Assembly: GCA_030424955.1 (NCBI GenBank)
Contig: JAUHVS010000228.1
Span: forward strand, 1 to 8,251
Direction of reading: 5' to 3'
Length of the DNA stretch: 8,251 nt
DNA from: a bacterium
Lineage (GTDB): Bacteria; Myxococcota_A; Bradymonadia; UBA7976; UBA1532
Under the pieces are notes generated by a model. It was not told the origin of the DNA. It saw only the letters and a program-made list of their open reading frames with translations, and ran no database searches. Both the position numbers and the translations under genes were made by a program. This document shows, piece by piece, positions 1 to 6,315 of this stretch. The first letter of the stretch is position 1. Every line of letters starts with the position of its first letter.

Positions 1-20
1 CTACCGTGGCCGCTCACACT

Positions 21-26
21 CAGGAG
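21..26 (+). promoter_or_regulatory. Shine-Dalgarno that fixes the start of the first gene
   Basis: CAGGAG lies 6 nt before a GTG at 33. The same frame also has an earlier GTG at 6, but that one has no visible ribosome site inside the window and would add nine residues in front of a good signal peptide. The site therefore supports the GTG at 33 as the start. Confidence 0.6.
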
Positions 27-32
27 TGCCCC

Positions 33-488
33 GTGACGCGACCCTCGATCCTCGCCCGCCTGACCCTGCTCACCGCCAGCCTGCTGACCGCGGCAGCGCT
101 GTCCCCGGCCCTCGCCGAGACGCCGGCGCCGTCGTTGACCTACAAGGTCAGCCTGGGCGGCATGAACGCGGGCATCTTCAAGGGCTTCGAGATCCCCACG
201 CACCGCGCGATCATCCAGGGCGACAACATCGCCGTGACCGAGGTGCAGAAGGCCATCAGCAAGGACACCGTCATCAAGATCAGCGGGGGCCGGGTGTCGA
301 GCTTCATGCTCAAGAAGATGTCGGCGATGATCGGCCAGCAGATGACCGTCGAGGTGCAGGTCGCGCCCATCGGCCTCAACGCCGGCCAGCGCTGCGTGTT
401 TACGCTGGAGTACGCGTTCCTCAAGACCGCCGAGCCGGACGGCTTCACCTTCCGCCCGTCTGAGCTGCCCGACTACGCCTGCAAGTAG
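33..488 (+). CDS. Small secreted protein of unknown function
   Basis: The gene encodes 151 residues from a GTG preceded by CAGGAG. Residues 1-28 form a typical Sec signal peptide: Arg3 and Arg9, a hydrophobic stretch from about 10 to 25, and an Ala-Leu-Ala cleavage site before Glu29. The mature protein has about 123 residues and alternates short beta-like stretches (YKVSLGG at 37-43, TVEVQVAP at 105-112, CVFTLEYAF at 121-129) with a basic helix-like segment around 90-104. It has two cysteines, Cys121 and Cys150, which could form a disulfide in the periplasm. I do not recognise the family. A distant resemblance of the opening strands to phage-tail-tube-like folds (V-x-x-GG-x-x-x-G-x-F) is too weak to use. 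It converges with the DUF3160 gene, so the two are transcribed separately. The true start could lie further upstream, outside the window. Confidence 0.8.
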   Translation: MTRPSILARLTLLTASLLTAAALSPALAETPAPSLTYKVSLGGMNAGIFKGFEIPTHRAIIQGDNIAVTEVQKAISKDTVIKISGGRVSSFMLKKMSAMIGQQMTVEVQVAPIGLNAGQRCVFTLEYAFLKTAEPDGFTFRPSELPDYACK

Positions 489-496
489 GCGCCAGG

Positions 497-512
497 GCGG
501 CCGCCCGGCCGC
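497..512. terminator. Hairpin between convergent stops, possible bidirectional terminator
   Basis: GCGGCC (497-502), a GCCC loop, then GGCCGC (507-512) makes a perfect 6-bp stem. It extends by a G-T and a G-C pair to 495-514. It fills most of the 24-bp gap between the stop at 486-488 (+) and the stop at 513-515 (-). No T-tract follows on either strand, so it is not a canonical intrinsic terminator. The position is what suggests the role. Confidence 0.35.
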
Positions 513-2741
513 TCAGCGCACGATGAGCGCGTCCAGCCAGGGCAGCTCGTCCACCCCCGCCCGCCACCGCGCCCGCCAGGTCTCGTCGGTGAGGCGCTCG
601 AAGCCCTCTGTGATGACCGAGTGCACGGCGTACACCGGGCCGGCGTAGGCCCGCGGCCCGTCGCAGGCGGCGACGGTGGTCACCATCAGGCGCACAGGGC
701 CCGTGCCCAGGTGCAGCACCCGCCCGACCGGCACGTTCATGAGATCGGTAGGCTGGGTGTGCAGGTCTGCCACGATCAGGTCGTCCCGGTAGGGATCGGC
801 CTCCAGGAAGAGCGCGCCATACCAGCCGCCCACCACGTAGCCTTCGTAGTCATCCGGGGCGACGTCCACCGCCTGCTCCAGCCACTGCACCTGCTCGGGG
901 CTGAAGGGCTCGCCGGTCTCTTGTTGCCGCGCCAGCCCATGCAGGGTGGTGCTCACCTCGTGCACGGTGGTCCACCAGGGCACCAGGGCCTCGGCCAGCT
1001 CGGGAGCGAGCGCGGCCAGCGGCCCCTCGGCGATCCCTCGGCCGTGATCGGCCAGATCGGCCAACGCCTGATAGAACGCGGGCACGGGCTCCACGTAGCC
1101 GTCGGGGTAGTCGCAGCCGCCGCCCGACGTATAGGACGGCTTGGCGTAGAGGACGGTGTCGTGGCGCAGCTCAGCCCAGCTGCCGAGCTGGGTGTTCAGC
1201 AGGCGGCGGCCCCAGGCCTCGGTGCCGGTGACGCTGGGGCGGCCCGCGGCAGCCGGATCGGCCACCACGGCGGGATCGGGGGACAGGGTGCGCAGCGCGC
1301 CGAGCCACTGGCCGTACAGGTCGCCCTGCCAGGCGGCGGGCGACCGGTCATCCATGAGGGCGCGCATCGCGGCCAGGTGGCCGGCGTACTCAAAGGTCTC
1401 GAGCTGCGGCGCCAGCAGGGCCGCCGCGTGGTCGTTGCCGAACACCGCGAAGGCGGCGTCCAGCGGATCGGGCAGCATGCGCCCGGCCCGCACGCGGTCC
1501 CAGACGACGTTCGTCAGCACCTCGCTGTCGACGATGTAGCGCTGGCCCAGCAGGGTGAAGCTCACGGGCAGCCCGGCCCCGGCGGCGTGGTAGCCCCCCG
1601 CGATGCGCTGCACGTCGAAGCCGCCCGCCATGACCCGGGCGAAGAGCTCGGGCTCGTCGAAGGCCGCGAGCGCGGTGGCGTCCGCCGCGCCATCGAGGGC
1701 GGCGTGCAGGTCGTCCAGCCGATCCACGGTCATGAAGTCCTGGGGCCCGATGAGGCTGCGCAGCACCGCCTCGATCTGCGCCCACGTGGTCCGGGCGGGC
1801 GCATCCAGCACCTCCCGCAGCGCGAGGGTGGTGGCCACCGCCCGCGGATCGACCACACGCTGGCCGAGCTCGTCGGTGTAGATCAGGCGCAGGTCGATCC
1901 GGCCCAGCCACATCATCGCCCGGAAGTAGCGGGTCAGCGACTCGCTGTCGGTGTAGTGCCCGCGAGGGAGGAACTGGCTCCAGTCGAGGACCCGCCGCTG
2001 GCCAAACAGCACCACCTCGCTCAGCCCGCCGGCCGCCCGGGCGCTGGCTGCGAGCGCGGCGATCTGCGCGGGGTCTGCGCCCGCGACGGGGGCCTGCGGG
2101 GCGTCGCGCAGGAGGGTCAGCGCCACCGCCAGGTACACGTCGAGATCCGCCGCTACCTGGGGGCCCCAGGCGTCGGCTGCGCCGGCCCCCACCCGGGCGT
2201 GCAGGTGGCCCAGCCACTGATCGATCGTGGGCAGCAGCGCCCGGCCCTCCAGGGTCTTCAGCAGCGTCTCGAAGGACCGGTGCAGGGCGTGCAGCAGGCT
2301 GTCGGCGGTGATGTAGACCGGCAGATCAGCGTTGTAGATGCGCTCGTAGCCCGCCACGAAGTGGCCCAGGCGCTGCCGGTCGGTGATCACGAAGCCGTGG
2401 GTCTGCAGGGCCGCCAGCTCGTCGTCGTCCAGGGCAAAGGGCGAGGCCTGGATGGCCTCGAGGTTGCGCGCGTCGAGGGGGTCGTAGCCCAGGTCGTCGG
2501 CGAAGGGGACCGCGTGGCGCGCCAGCAGGGCCTCGGTGTCGGTCTGCTGCGCCTCGGCCACCAAGGCGGCCACGCGGGCCTTCTCGGCCTCGATGGCGGG
2601 GGGATCGGCCCGGTCGGGGACGCTGGGGGCGGCGGTCGCGGGGGCTGTGGGCAGGCCTGGACCGGCCGGTCGGGCCACGGTGGTGCCATCGCAGCCCGCG
2701 AGGGCGAGGGCGAGGCACAGGGCTTGAGCAGCGCGATACAT
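513..2741 (-). CDS. DUF3160 family lipoprotein
   Basis: The gene encodes 742 residues from an ATG with GAGGAG 5 nt upstream (plus-strand 2747-2752). Residues 1-17 are a lipoprotein signal ending in Leu-Ala-Gly-Cys17. A Pro/Ala-rich linker follows to about residue 48. The body matches DUF3160 (Pfam), a large helical family of unknown function found mainly in exported bacterial proteins. Hallmarks are the motif around ITADSLLHALHRSFE (144-158), RYFRAMMWLGR (271-281), the block from TQLGSWAELRHDTVLYAK (517-534) into GGGCDYPDGYVEP (540-552), ADLHTQP (658-664), GPVYAVHSV (701-709) and RLTDETW (716-722). The length suits a complete member. The protein is probably anchored in the outer or inner membrane by its lipid; Asp18 follows the lipidated Cys, which in enterobacteria favours inner-membrane retention, but that rule may not hold here. 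Family membership is firm; the function is unknown. Confidence 0.93.
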   Translation of the reverse strand: MYRAAQALCLALALAGCDGTTVARPAGPGLPTAPATAAPSVPDRADPPAIEAEKARVAALVAEAQQTDTEALLARHAVPFADDLGYDPLDARNLEAIQASPFALDDDELAALQTHGFVITDRQRLGHFVAGYERIYNADLPVYITADSLLHALHRSFETLLKTLEGRALLPTIDQWLGHLHARVGAGAADAWGPQVAADLDVYLAVALTLLRDAPQAPVAGADPAQIAALAASARAAGGLSEVVLFGQRRVLDWSQFLPRGHYTDSESLTRYFRAMMWLGRIDLRLIYTDELGQRVVDPRAVATTLALREVLDAPARTTWAQIEAVLRSLIGPQDFMTVDRLDDLHAALDGAADATALAAFDEPELFARVMAGGFDVQRIAGGYHAAGAGLPVSFTLLGQRYIVDSEVLTNVVWDRVRAGRMLPDPLDAAFAVFGNDHAAALLAPQLETFEYAGHLAAMRALMDDRSPAAWQGDLYGQWLGALRTLSPDPAVVADPAAAGRPSVTGTEAWGRRLLNTQLGSWAELRHDTVLYAKPSYTSGGGCDYPDGYVEPVPAFYQALADLADHGRGIAEGPLAALAPELAEALVPWWTTVHEVSTTLHGLARQQETGEPFSPEQVQWLEQAVDVAPDDYEGYVVGGWYGALFLEADPYRDDLIVADLHTQPTDLMNVPVGRVLHLGTGPVRLMVTTVAACDGPRAYAGPVYAVHSVITEGFERLTDETWRARWRAGVDELPWLDALIVR

Positions 2742-2791
2742 AGGGTCTCCTCGAGCGCGGTCTGCGGTCGGCCACCAGACGGTGGGCGCGG

Positions 2792-2812
2792 GCAGATCTG
2801 ACTCGGATCAGC
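2792..2812. promoter_or_regulatory. Candidate operator: GATC-bounded dyad
   Basis: GATCTGACTCGGATC (2795-2809) is nearly palindromic about C2802: all pairs match except one T-G opposition. After one A-A mismatch the symmetry continues with GC/GC at 2792-2793 and 2811-2812. It sits 51-71 bp upstream of the DUF3160 start, in the least GC-rich part of the divergent region. This fits a repressor or activator site, but nothing identifies the regulator. Confidence 0.25.
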
Positions 2813-2899
2813 GCGGGCGGGTGGCGGCCCATCGCGCGCGGAGGCAGGGGCTGGGCATGAAGGCCGCCGTCCCCCGCCGCCCGGAGCGGGTGGGGTCAT

Positions 2900-2933
2900 G
2901 GCCCGAGAGGCGGGCGCAGCGTGTCTCGGGGCC
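2900..2933 (+). repeat. Inverted repeat upstream of glutaredoxin-like gene
   Basis: GGCCCGAGA (2900-2908) and TCTCGGGGCC (2924-2933) are complementary with a single bulged G, around a 15-nt loop. It could form an mRNA leader hairpin if transcription starts upstream of 2900, or serve as a protein site. Stems of this size are not rare in DNA this GC-rich. Confidence 0.25.
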
Positions 2934-2950
2934 GGGTGGGCACACAGCGA

Positions 2951-3004
2951 CGCCCTGGCCCGCCCGCGGGCCTCCGCCCGGGGTGCGGAACCCCGGCCAG
3001 GGCG
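2951..3004 (+). repeat. Nested inverted repeats 54-108 bp before glutaredoxin-like start
   Basis: CGCCCTGGCC (2951-2960) and GGCCAGGGCG (2995-3004) are perfect 10-bp inverted copies 34 nt apart. Inside them lie a 10-bp palindrome GCCCGCGGGC (2962-2971) and a hairpin CCGGGG-TGCGGAA-CCCCGG (2978-2996), whose right arm overlaps the outer right arm. The outer and inner pairings are therefore partly exclusive, as in a switchable leader or a cluster of protein sites. No function can be assigned from sequence. Confidence 0.3.
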
Positions 3005-3058
3005 GGCTGCATCTGCTTGCGGCGCGGTCCGTCGCCGCGCCGCTGTCATGGAGCCCGC

Positions 3059-3430
3059 ATGTCCCGCCCGATCCTCTCTGAAGACCGCCTGCACCCGGCC
3101 ATCCGCGATCGCGTGGCCGCCCTCAACCGCGACCTGATCGACGAGGTCGAGGCGGCCGTCGCGGCCAACGCGGTCGTGATCGTGGGCATGGCGCAGAACC
3201 CGCACCCCCGCCGAGCGCGCAAGGCTCTGGACGCCCGCGGGATCCCCTACGCCTACCTGCAGTACGGCACCTACCTGGGCCAGTGGCGCCGGCGGAACGC
3301 GCTGAAGATGTGGACCGGCTGGCCCACCTTCCCCATGTGCTTCGTGCAGGGCACCCTCGTGGGGGGCGCCAGCGAGCTGCTGGCGCTGATCGAGCGGGGC
3401 GAGGTGCCGGGAGGCTCGGCAAGAGGCTGA
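3059..3430 (+). CDS. Glutaredoxin-fold protein lacking active-site cysteines
   Basis: The gene encodes 123 residues from an ATG with GGAG 5 nt upstream (3050-3053). The open frame continues upstream, but that extension is Arg/Pro/Gly-rich and has no ribosome site. Residues 37-116 follow the glutaredoxin plan: strand VVIVGM (39-44), active-site loop, helix, the cis-Pro segment GWPTFP (87-92), strand MCFVQG (93-98), and GG (102-103) before the last helix ending LIERGE. The cis-Pro and GG elements normally hold glutathione. The loop reads N47-P-H-P50 where active glutaredoxins have CPYC or CGFS, so both redox cysteines are absent. The only Cys is 94, in the strand after the cis-Pro. I recall an uncharacterised proteobacterial group with the same MxQNP loop and WRRRxALKMWTGWPTFP block. 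It is cytosolic (no signal peptide). A glutathione-binding or scaffolding role is inference. Confidence 0.85.
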   Translation: MSRPILSEDRLHPAIRDRVAALNRDLIDEVEAAVAANAVVIVGMAQNPHPRRARKALDARGIPYAYLQYGTYLGQWRRRNALKMWTGWPTFPMCFVQGTLVGGASELLALIERGEVPGGSARG

Positions 3431-3453
3431 GCCGCCCGCGCCGGCCACAGCGG

Positions 3454-3494
3454 GTGGTGGCGCGCCCAGCCTGTGACCGCCCGCGCGCCACCGC
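3454..3494 (+). terminator. Stem-loop after glutaredoxin-like gene
   Basis: GGTGGCGCGC (3456-3465) and GCGCGCCACC (3483-3492) are perfect 10-bp inverted copies. A T-G and a G-C pair extend them outward, and the loop is 17 nt. It begins 24 nt after the stop codon. No T-run follows, so it may be a factor-dependent terminator, an mRNA 3' stabiliser, or a chance stem in GC-rich DNA. Confidence 0.3.
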
Positions 3495-3629
3495 GTCCCC
3501 ATCGGCCGGGGGCTCGTCACCGTCGCCGTGGCCGGCCACGCGCCCGTCGCCCCGTGACCTCCGAGCCGGATCCGTCACCCGCGCAGCTTGCCGCCGGCCT
3601 GCGGCATCTGCCTGCCGACTGGAGGCCCC

Positions 3630-4550
3630 GTGATCCGACCCCCCCTCGCCCTGGCCGTTGCCCTGCTCGCCGTCGCTGCGGGCTGCGGGCCCCTGCCCCC
3701 CGAGGGCCCGGGCCGCGCCCTCTACACCGATCTGCGGGCCGTCGTGGTGCACGAGGCCCGCACGGACTGGGTGGTCGACCGGGTCGAGCTCGAGCAGATC
3801 GCCCCGCGGGTGCTGCAGAGCGGCTGCCAGGTCGCCCCGGAGCAGCGGCTCGCCCTGCGGGCGTGGGTGCGCGACGCGCTGCAGGCCGCGGGCGGCCCCG
3901 CCGCCGCGAGCTATGCGCGCAGCCAAGATCTGTCGGCGGTGCAGGACCAGCTGGTGCTCGAGCGGGTGGCGGCCAGCCTCGACTACCTCGACGCCCACCA
4001 GGCGGACTGTCCCTTCTGGCTACCGCCCGATCCCGACTTCGCTGGCGTGCAGGGCGACGCCGACCACTTCGTGCTGATGGTCGAGACGATGGGCGGCGGC
4101 CAGGTGGTGCTGCGCGACGGCGAGGCGACCCTCGGCGGCGCGGGCGGCGGGCGGATCCTGCCGGGCTATGGCCTCAACAGCCGGCTGACCCTGGCCGCGG
4201 GGCTGGGCCTGGGGGGCGCGAGCACCTTCCCCAAGGACGCCAACGGCAACCGCACGGTGAAGCCCGCGTGGGCCTTCGATGTGCCCGTGCTGCTGCGCGT
4301 GCACGCCGGCACCTGGCGCTTCGATACCGAGCTTGCGGCCACCGCCCGGGCGCCCTTCGAGACCCCCGACAGCCTGCGCTACGGCGCCCGGATCGCCCAG
4401 GCCTTGGGGGTCACGACCCCGCGGGTGGCGGGTGTGATGCCCTACGTCATGCTCTGGGTGGGTCACGAGTGGCTCCCTGCCATGAACGGCGAGGACGCCG
4501 TGCAGATCATGCGCGCAGGCACCCGGGTGGGCATCAACTGGGCGCCGTGA
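3630..4550 (+). CDS. Orphan lipoprotein, helical front and beta-rich back
   Basis: The gene encodes 306 residues from a GTG with GGAGG 4 nt upstream (3621-3625). An in-frame ATG at 3588 would put a Cys/Pro-rich stretch ahead of the signal and is not favoured. The lipoprotein signal ends Ala-Ala-Gly-Cys19. Residues 28-127 look helical and contain Cys66 and Cys127, a possible disulfide. From about residue 145 the protein alternates Gly-rich and hydrophobic beta stretches (RLTLAAGLGLGGAST at 185-199, then about 214-240, 250-258, 266-280, 290-304). That pattern resembles a small outer-membrane-type barrel or a beta-sandwich. I recognise no named family. It stands 199 bp after the glutaredoxin-like gene and 226 bp before the next gene, so it is probably its own transcript. 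A C7 run covers codons 4-6. Confidence 0.82.
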   Translation: MIRPPLALAVALLAVAAGCGPLPPEGPGRALYTDLRAVVVHEARTDWVVDRVELEQIAPRVLQSGCQVAPEQRLALRAWVRDALQAAGGPAAASYARSQDLSAVQDQLVLERVAASLDYLDAHQADCPFWLPPDPDFAGVQGDADHFVLMVETMGGGQVVLRDGEATLGGAGGGRILPGYGLNSRLTLAAGLGLGGASTFPKDANGNRTVKPAWAFDVPVLLRVHAGTWRFDTELAATARAPFETPDSLRYGARIAQALGVTTPRVAGVMPYVMLWVGHEWLPAMNGEDAVQIMRAGTRVGINWAP

Positions 4551-4600
4551 TCCGGTCGCCCGACCCCGAGGGTGTCCGCCCGATCTGAGACTGGCGCGGC

Positions 4601-4642
4601 GCCCTCCCGCGCTCTCGCTGTGCCCTCCCGCGCTCTCACCGC
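4601..4642 (+). repeat. Tandem direct repeat, 16 bp identical at 21-bp spacing
   Basis: GCCCTCCCGCGCTCTC occurs at 4601-4616 and again, identical, at 4622-4637. The period is 21 bp, which is two turns of B-DNA and so places both copies on one helical face. The core is almost all pyrimidine on the plus strand. It ends about 135 bp before the start of the lipoprotein/di-heme pair, a plausible place for an activator binding two adjacent sites. The alternative is a simple local duplication. Confidence 0.5.
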
Positions 4643-4705
4643 AGCACAAAGCCTTGCGGCCGCCCGGCCCGCGTGCGCATCGTCGCCGCGCGCGGTGCCA
4701 CGCCC

Positions 4706-4735
4706 CGCACGCCACAGGGGGACTGGGGGCGTGCG
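4706..4735 (+). repeat. Inverted repeat before the operon start
   Basis: CGCACGCC (4706-4713) and GGCGTGCG (4728-4735) are perfect 8-bp inverted copies around a 14-nt G-rich loop. The right arm ends 41 nt before the ATG at 4777, so it may lie in the mRNA leader. The evidence is structural only. Confidence 0.25.
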
Positions 4736-4776
4736 CCTGCCCTGGACCGTCGCCAGACATGGGATTGGGGGACGTG

Positions 4777-6315
4777 ATGACCACGCGGATGTGTGCGGCG
4801 GTGGCCGTGTGTTGTGCGGCGGTGTGCGGGGCGCCGCTGGCGGGGTGTGACTCCGCCGATGAGGCGGCCCAGGCGCCGCCGGCGGATCCGCCGGCCGAGG
4901 CGCGACGCCCGGAGGCCCGGCCCTATGAGCGGGTCGATCTGACGCTGCGGCGCGCCGTCGACACCGACGGCCTGGACGCCCTGCTCGCGCCGCTGCTGCG
5001 CGGCGCCGGCACGGTCGAGCTGGCCGCGGGCGTCGACCTGTCCGTCGCGCTGGATCCCGCCACGGACAGCCTGCGCGTGGTCACGGTCCGGCTGGCCGCG
5101 AGCACCGGGGGCGAGGCCGACAGGCTGCTCCGGGTGCCGATGTCGGCCGCCTACCTGGACCTCTTCGCCGAGGCGAGCGCCCAGGGCCTGATGGCCACCG
5201 ACGGGCAGGCCGCGCCGAGCCCCTTCGAGGTCACCTACGAGGTGATCTCGCCGAACGGCGGCGCGGTGTTCATGACCGTGCGGCCGGGCCGCTTCGAGGC
5301 GCGCCTGCGCTCAGCCGCGACCTCGCTGGACCCCGAGACGCTGTACGCCCCGCTGCCCGACGGGGACGCGCACGAGGTGGTGTCGGCCCAGATCCGCTAC
5401 GGCATGGACTACCTGACCCTGCGCCAGCTGCTGCTCACGGCCTTCGACCCCGAGTCGTTGGGGGGCACCGACGACCTCTGCGGCGAGCTCAACGACTACG
5501 CCGTCAACGCGCCGCACGTCTGGTACGACATGTGTATCCGGGCCGACAACGTCGAGCTGCCGGTGAGCGTGGACGTTGATCTGCTCACCCGCGATGGCCG
5601 CCGGCTGCCCATCGCGCGCTCGCCGGGGGGCCTGCGCACCGCGATGCTCTGGATCTCGGGCCTCGATCGCGTGGCGGCGGCGCTGTCAGCCGACACGGGC
5701 GTCGAGGTGCCGGCGTCGGCCTTCGACTACCGCGACCCCGAGGTGCAGGGCGGCGCGATCTTCACCGCCTCGGCCGAGGACGGGCAGGTGGTGTTCGATC
5801 ACCGGTCCATCACGCCGCCCAGCACGCTGCCCGATCTGGCCCCCGTGACCCGGCCCGTGCCGCGCCCCCTGGCGCCGGCGCCCGACGATCCGTGCGCGGA
5901 CGCGGGCTCCGTGTCGGCGCCCGCGGGCACGCTGGTCATCGACGCCCGGCTGGACGCCCAGCTTGTCGAGTATGTGAACCTCACGCCGCCCGTGGCCGGG
6001 GCGGTGCGGGCGTCCATCTACCACGCCGAGGACGTGAGCATCACAGGCCCGTCGGCCGACGCCGTGGCCCTCGACACCTTCGCCATCGAGGGCGTGGCCC
6101 TGGGGACCGAGGCGCCCGAGGGCCGGCACGTCAGCCCGACGCTGCCTGCCGGCACGTACATGGTGCTGGGCTTCTTCGACGTCGACGGGGACGCTGACCT
6201 GGCGGACCCGCAGCCCATCCAGGGGGAGCCGGTGACGCTGCCGCTGCGGCGGATCGAGCTGCGCTGCGCCGAGCAGCCGTTCACCATGGTCTTCGACGCG
6301 CCGTTCCCGGGGTGA
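4777..6315 (+). CDS. Orphan lipoprotein with Asp-rich loop, coupled to di-heme gene
   Basis: The gene encodes 512 residues. The ATG at 4777 follows a GGGGG stretch by 5 nt and gives a clean lipoprotein signal ending Leu-Ala-Gly-Cys24. The in-frame ATG at 4759 lacks a ribosome site. A Pro/Ala/Glu linker runs to about residue 48. Residues 50-345 are mixed, with long beta stretches and the Cys pair 235/253 (in DDLCGELND and WYDMCIRADN). A second Pro-rich linker at about 347-371 leads to a C-terminal beta domain (373-512) with Cys373 and Cys497. In that domain, LPAGTY (456-461) is followed by FFDVDGDADLADP (466-478). Its D-x-D-G-D-x-D-x-x-D spacing resembles Ca-binding loops and the turn of Ig/transthyretin-like modules. 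No named family is recognised. Its TGA overlaps the next gene's GTG, so the di-heme lipoprotein is probably co-translated and may be its partner. Confidence 0.85.
   Translation: MTTRMCAAVAVCCAAVCGAPLAGCDSADEAAQAPPADPPAEARRPEARPYERVDLTLRRAVDTDGLDALLAPLLRGAGTVELAAGVDLSVALDPATDSLRVVTVRLAASTGGEADRLLRVPMSAAYLDLFAEASAQGLMATDGQAAPSPFEVTYEVISPNGGAVFMTVRPGRFEARLRSAATSLDPETLYAPLPDGDAHEVVSAQIRYGMDYLTLRQLLLTAFDPESLGGTDDLCGELNDYAVNAPHVWYDMCIRADNVELPVSVDVDLLTRDGRRLPIARSPGGLRTAMLWISGLDRVAAALSADTGVEVPASAFDYRDPEVQGGAIFTASAEDGQVVFDHRSITPPSTLPDLAPVTRPVPRPLAPAPDDPCADAGSVSAPAGTLVIDARLDAQLVEYVNLTPPVAGAVRASIYHAEDVSITGPSADAVALDTFAIEGVALGTEAPEGRHVSPTLPAGTYMVLGFFDVDGDADLADPQPIQGEPVTLPLRRIELRCAEQPFTMVFDAPFPG
4878..4895. 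repeat. 18-bp perfect palindrome inside the linker codons
   Basis: GCCGGCGGATCCGCCGGC is perfectly self-complementary. It lies about 100 nt after the start of the upstream gene of the operon and encodes part of the Pro/Ala/Asp linker. The repeated Pro and Ala codons may explain it. In mRNA it could form a strong stem early in the transcript. Confidence 0.55.

Larger units (their letters stand above)
2742..3058. other. Divergent intergenic region between DUF3160 and glutaredoxin-like genes
   Basis: No gene is supported in these 317 bases. Open frames crossing it are antisense or in-frame extensions of the neighbours. It must hold the promoters of both genes, but no good -35/-10 pair is visible on either strand. 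What can be seen is a GATC-containing dyad at 2792-2812, an inverted repeat at 2900-2933, a long inverted repeat at 2951-3004, and a GGAG ribosome site at 3050-3053. Confidence 0.6.
4551..4776. other. Intergenic region before the lipoprotein/di-heme operon
   Basis: No gene is supported in these 226 bases. It carries the 21-bp-spaced direct repeat at 4601-4642, an inverted repeat at 4706-4735, and a G-rich ribosome-binding stretch at 4767-4771. It probably holds the promoter of the downstream pair, but no convincing -35/-10 is visible. Confidence 0.5.

Noticed and set aside
1390..2217. 275-residue Arg/Gly/Pro-rich minus-strand frame
   Set aside because: It is an out-of-frame shadow lying wholly inside the DUF3160 gene.
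621..2801. 726-residue open frame on the plus strand opposite the DUF3160 gene
   Set aside because: Its translation is a His/Gly/Arg/Val-rich shadow with no domain. Long antisense frames are expected in GC-rich DNA, and the minus strand has a clear family match.
2387..3520. 377-residue minus-strand frame spanning the divergent intergenic region
   Set aside because: It overlaps the DUF3160 start in another frame and runs antisense through the glutaredoxin-like gene. Its composition is Pro/Arg/Ala-rich low complexity.
3527..3540. 14-bp perfect palindrome CGTGGCCGGCCACG
   Set aside because: At this GC content one or more palindromes of this length are expected by chance in a window this size, and nothing ties it to a promoter.
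3123..3998. 291-residue minus-strand frame
   Set aside because: It is antisense to two supported genes and low complexity, with no recognisable domain.
3473..4588. 371-residue plus-strand frame over the orphan lipoprotein
   Set aside because: It is Arg/Pro/Ala-rich with no ribosome site. The overlapping frame has a lipobox, a ribosome site and sensible secondary structure.
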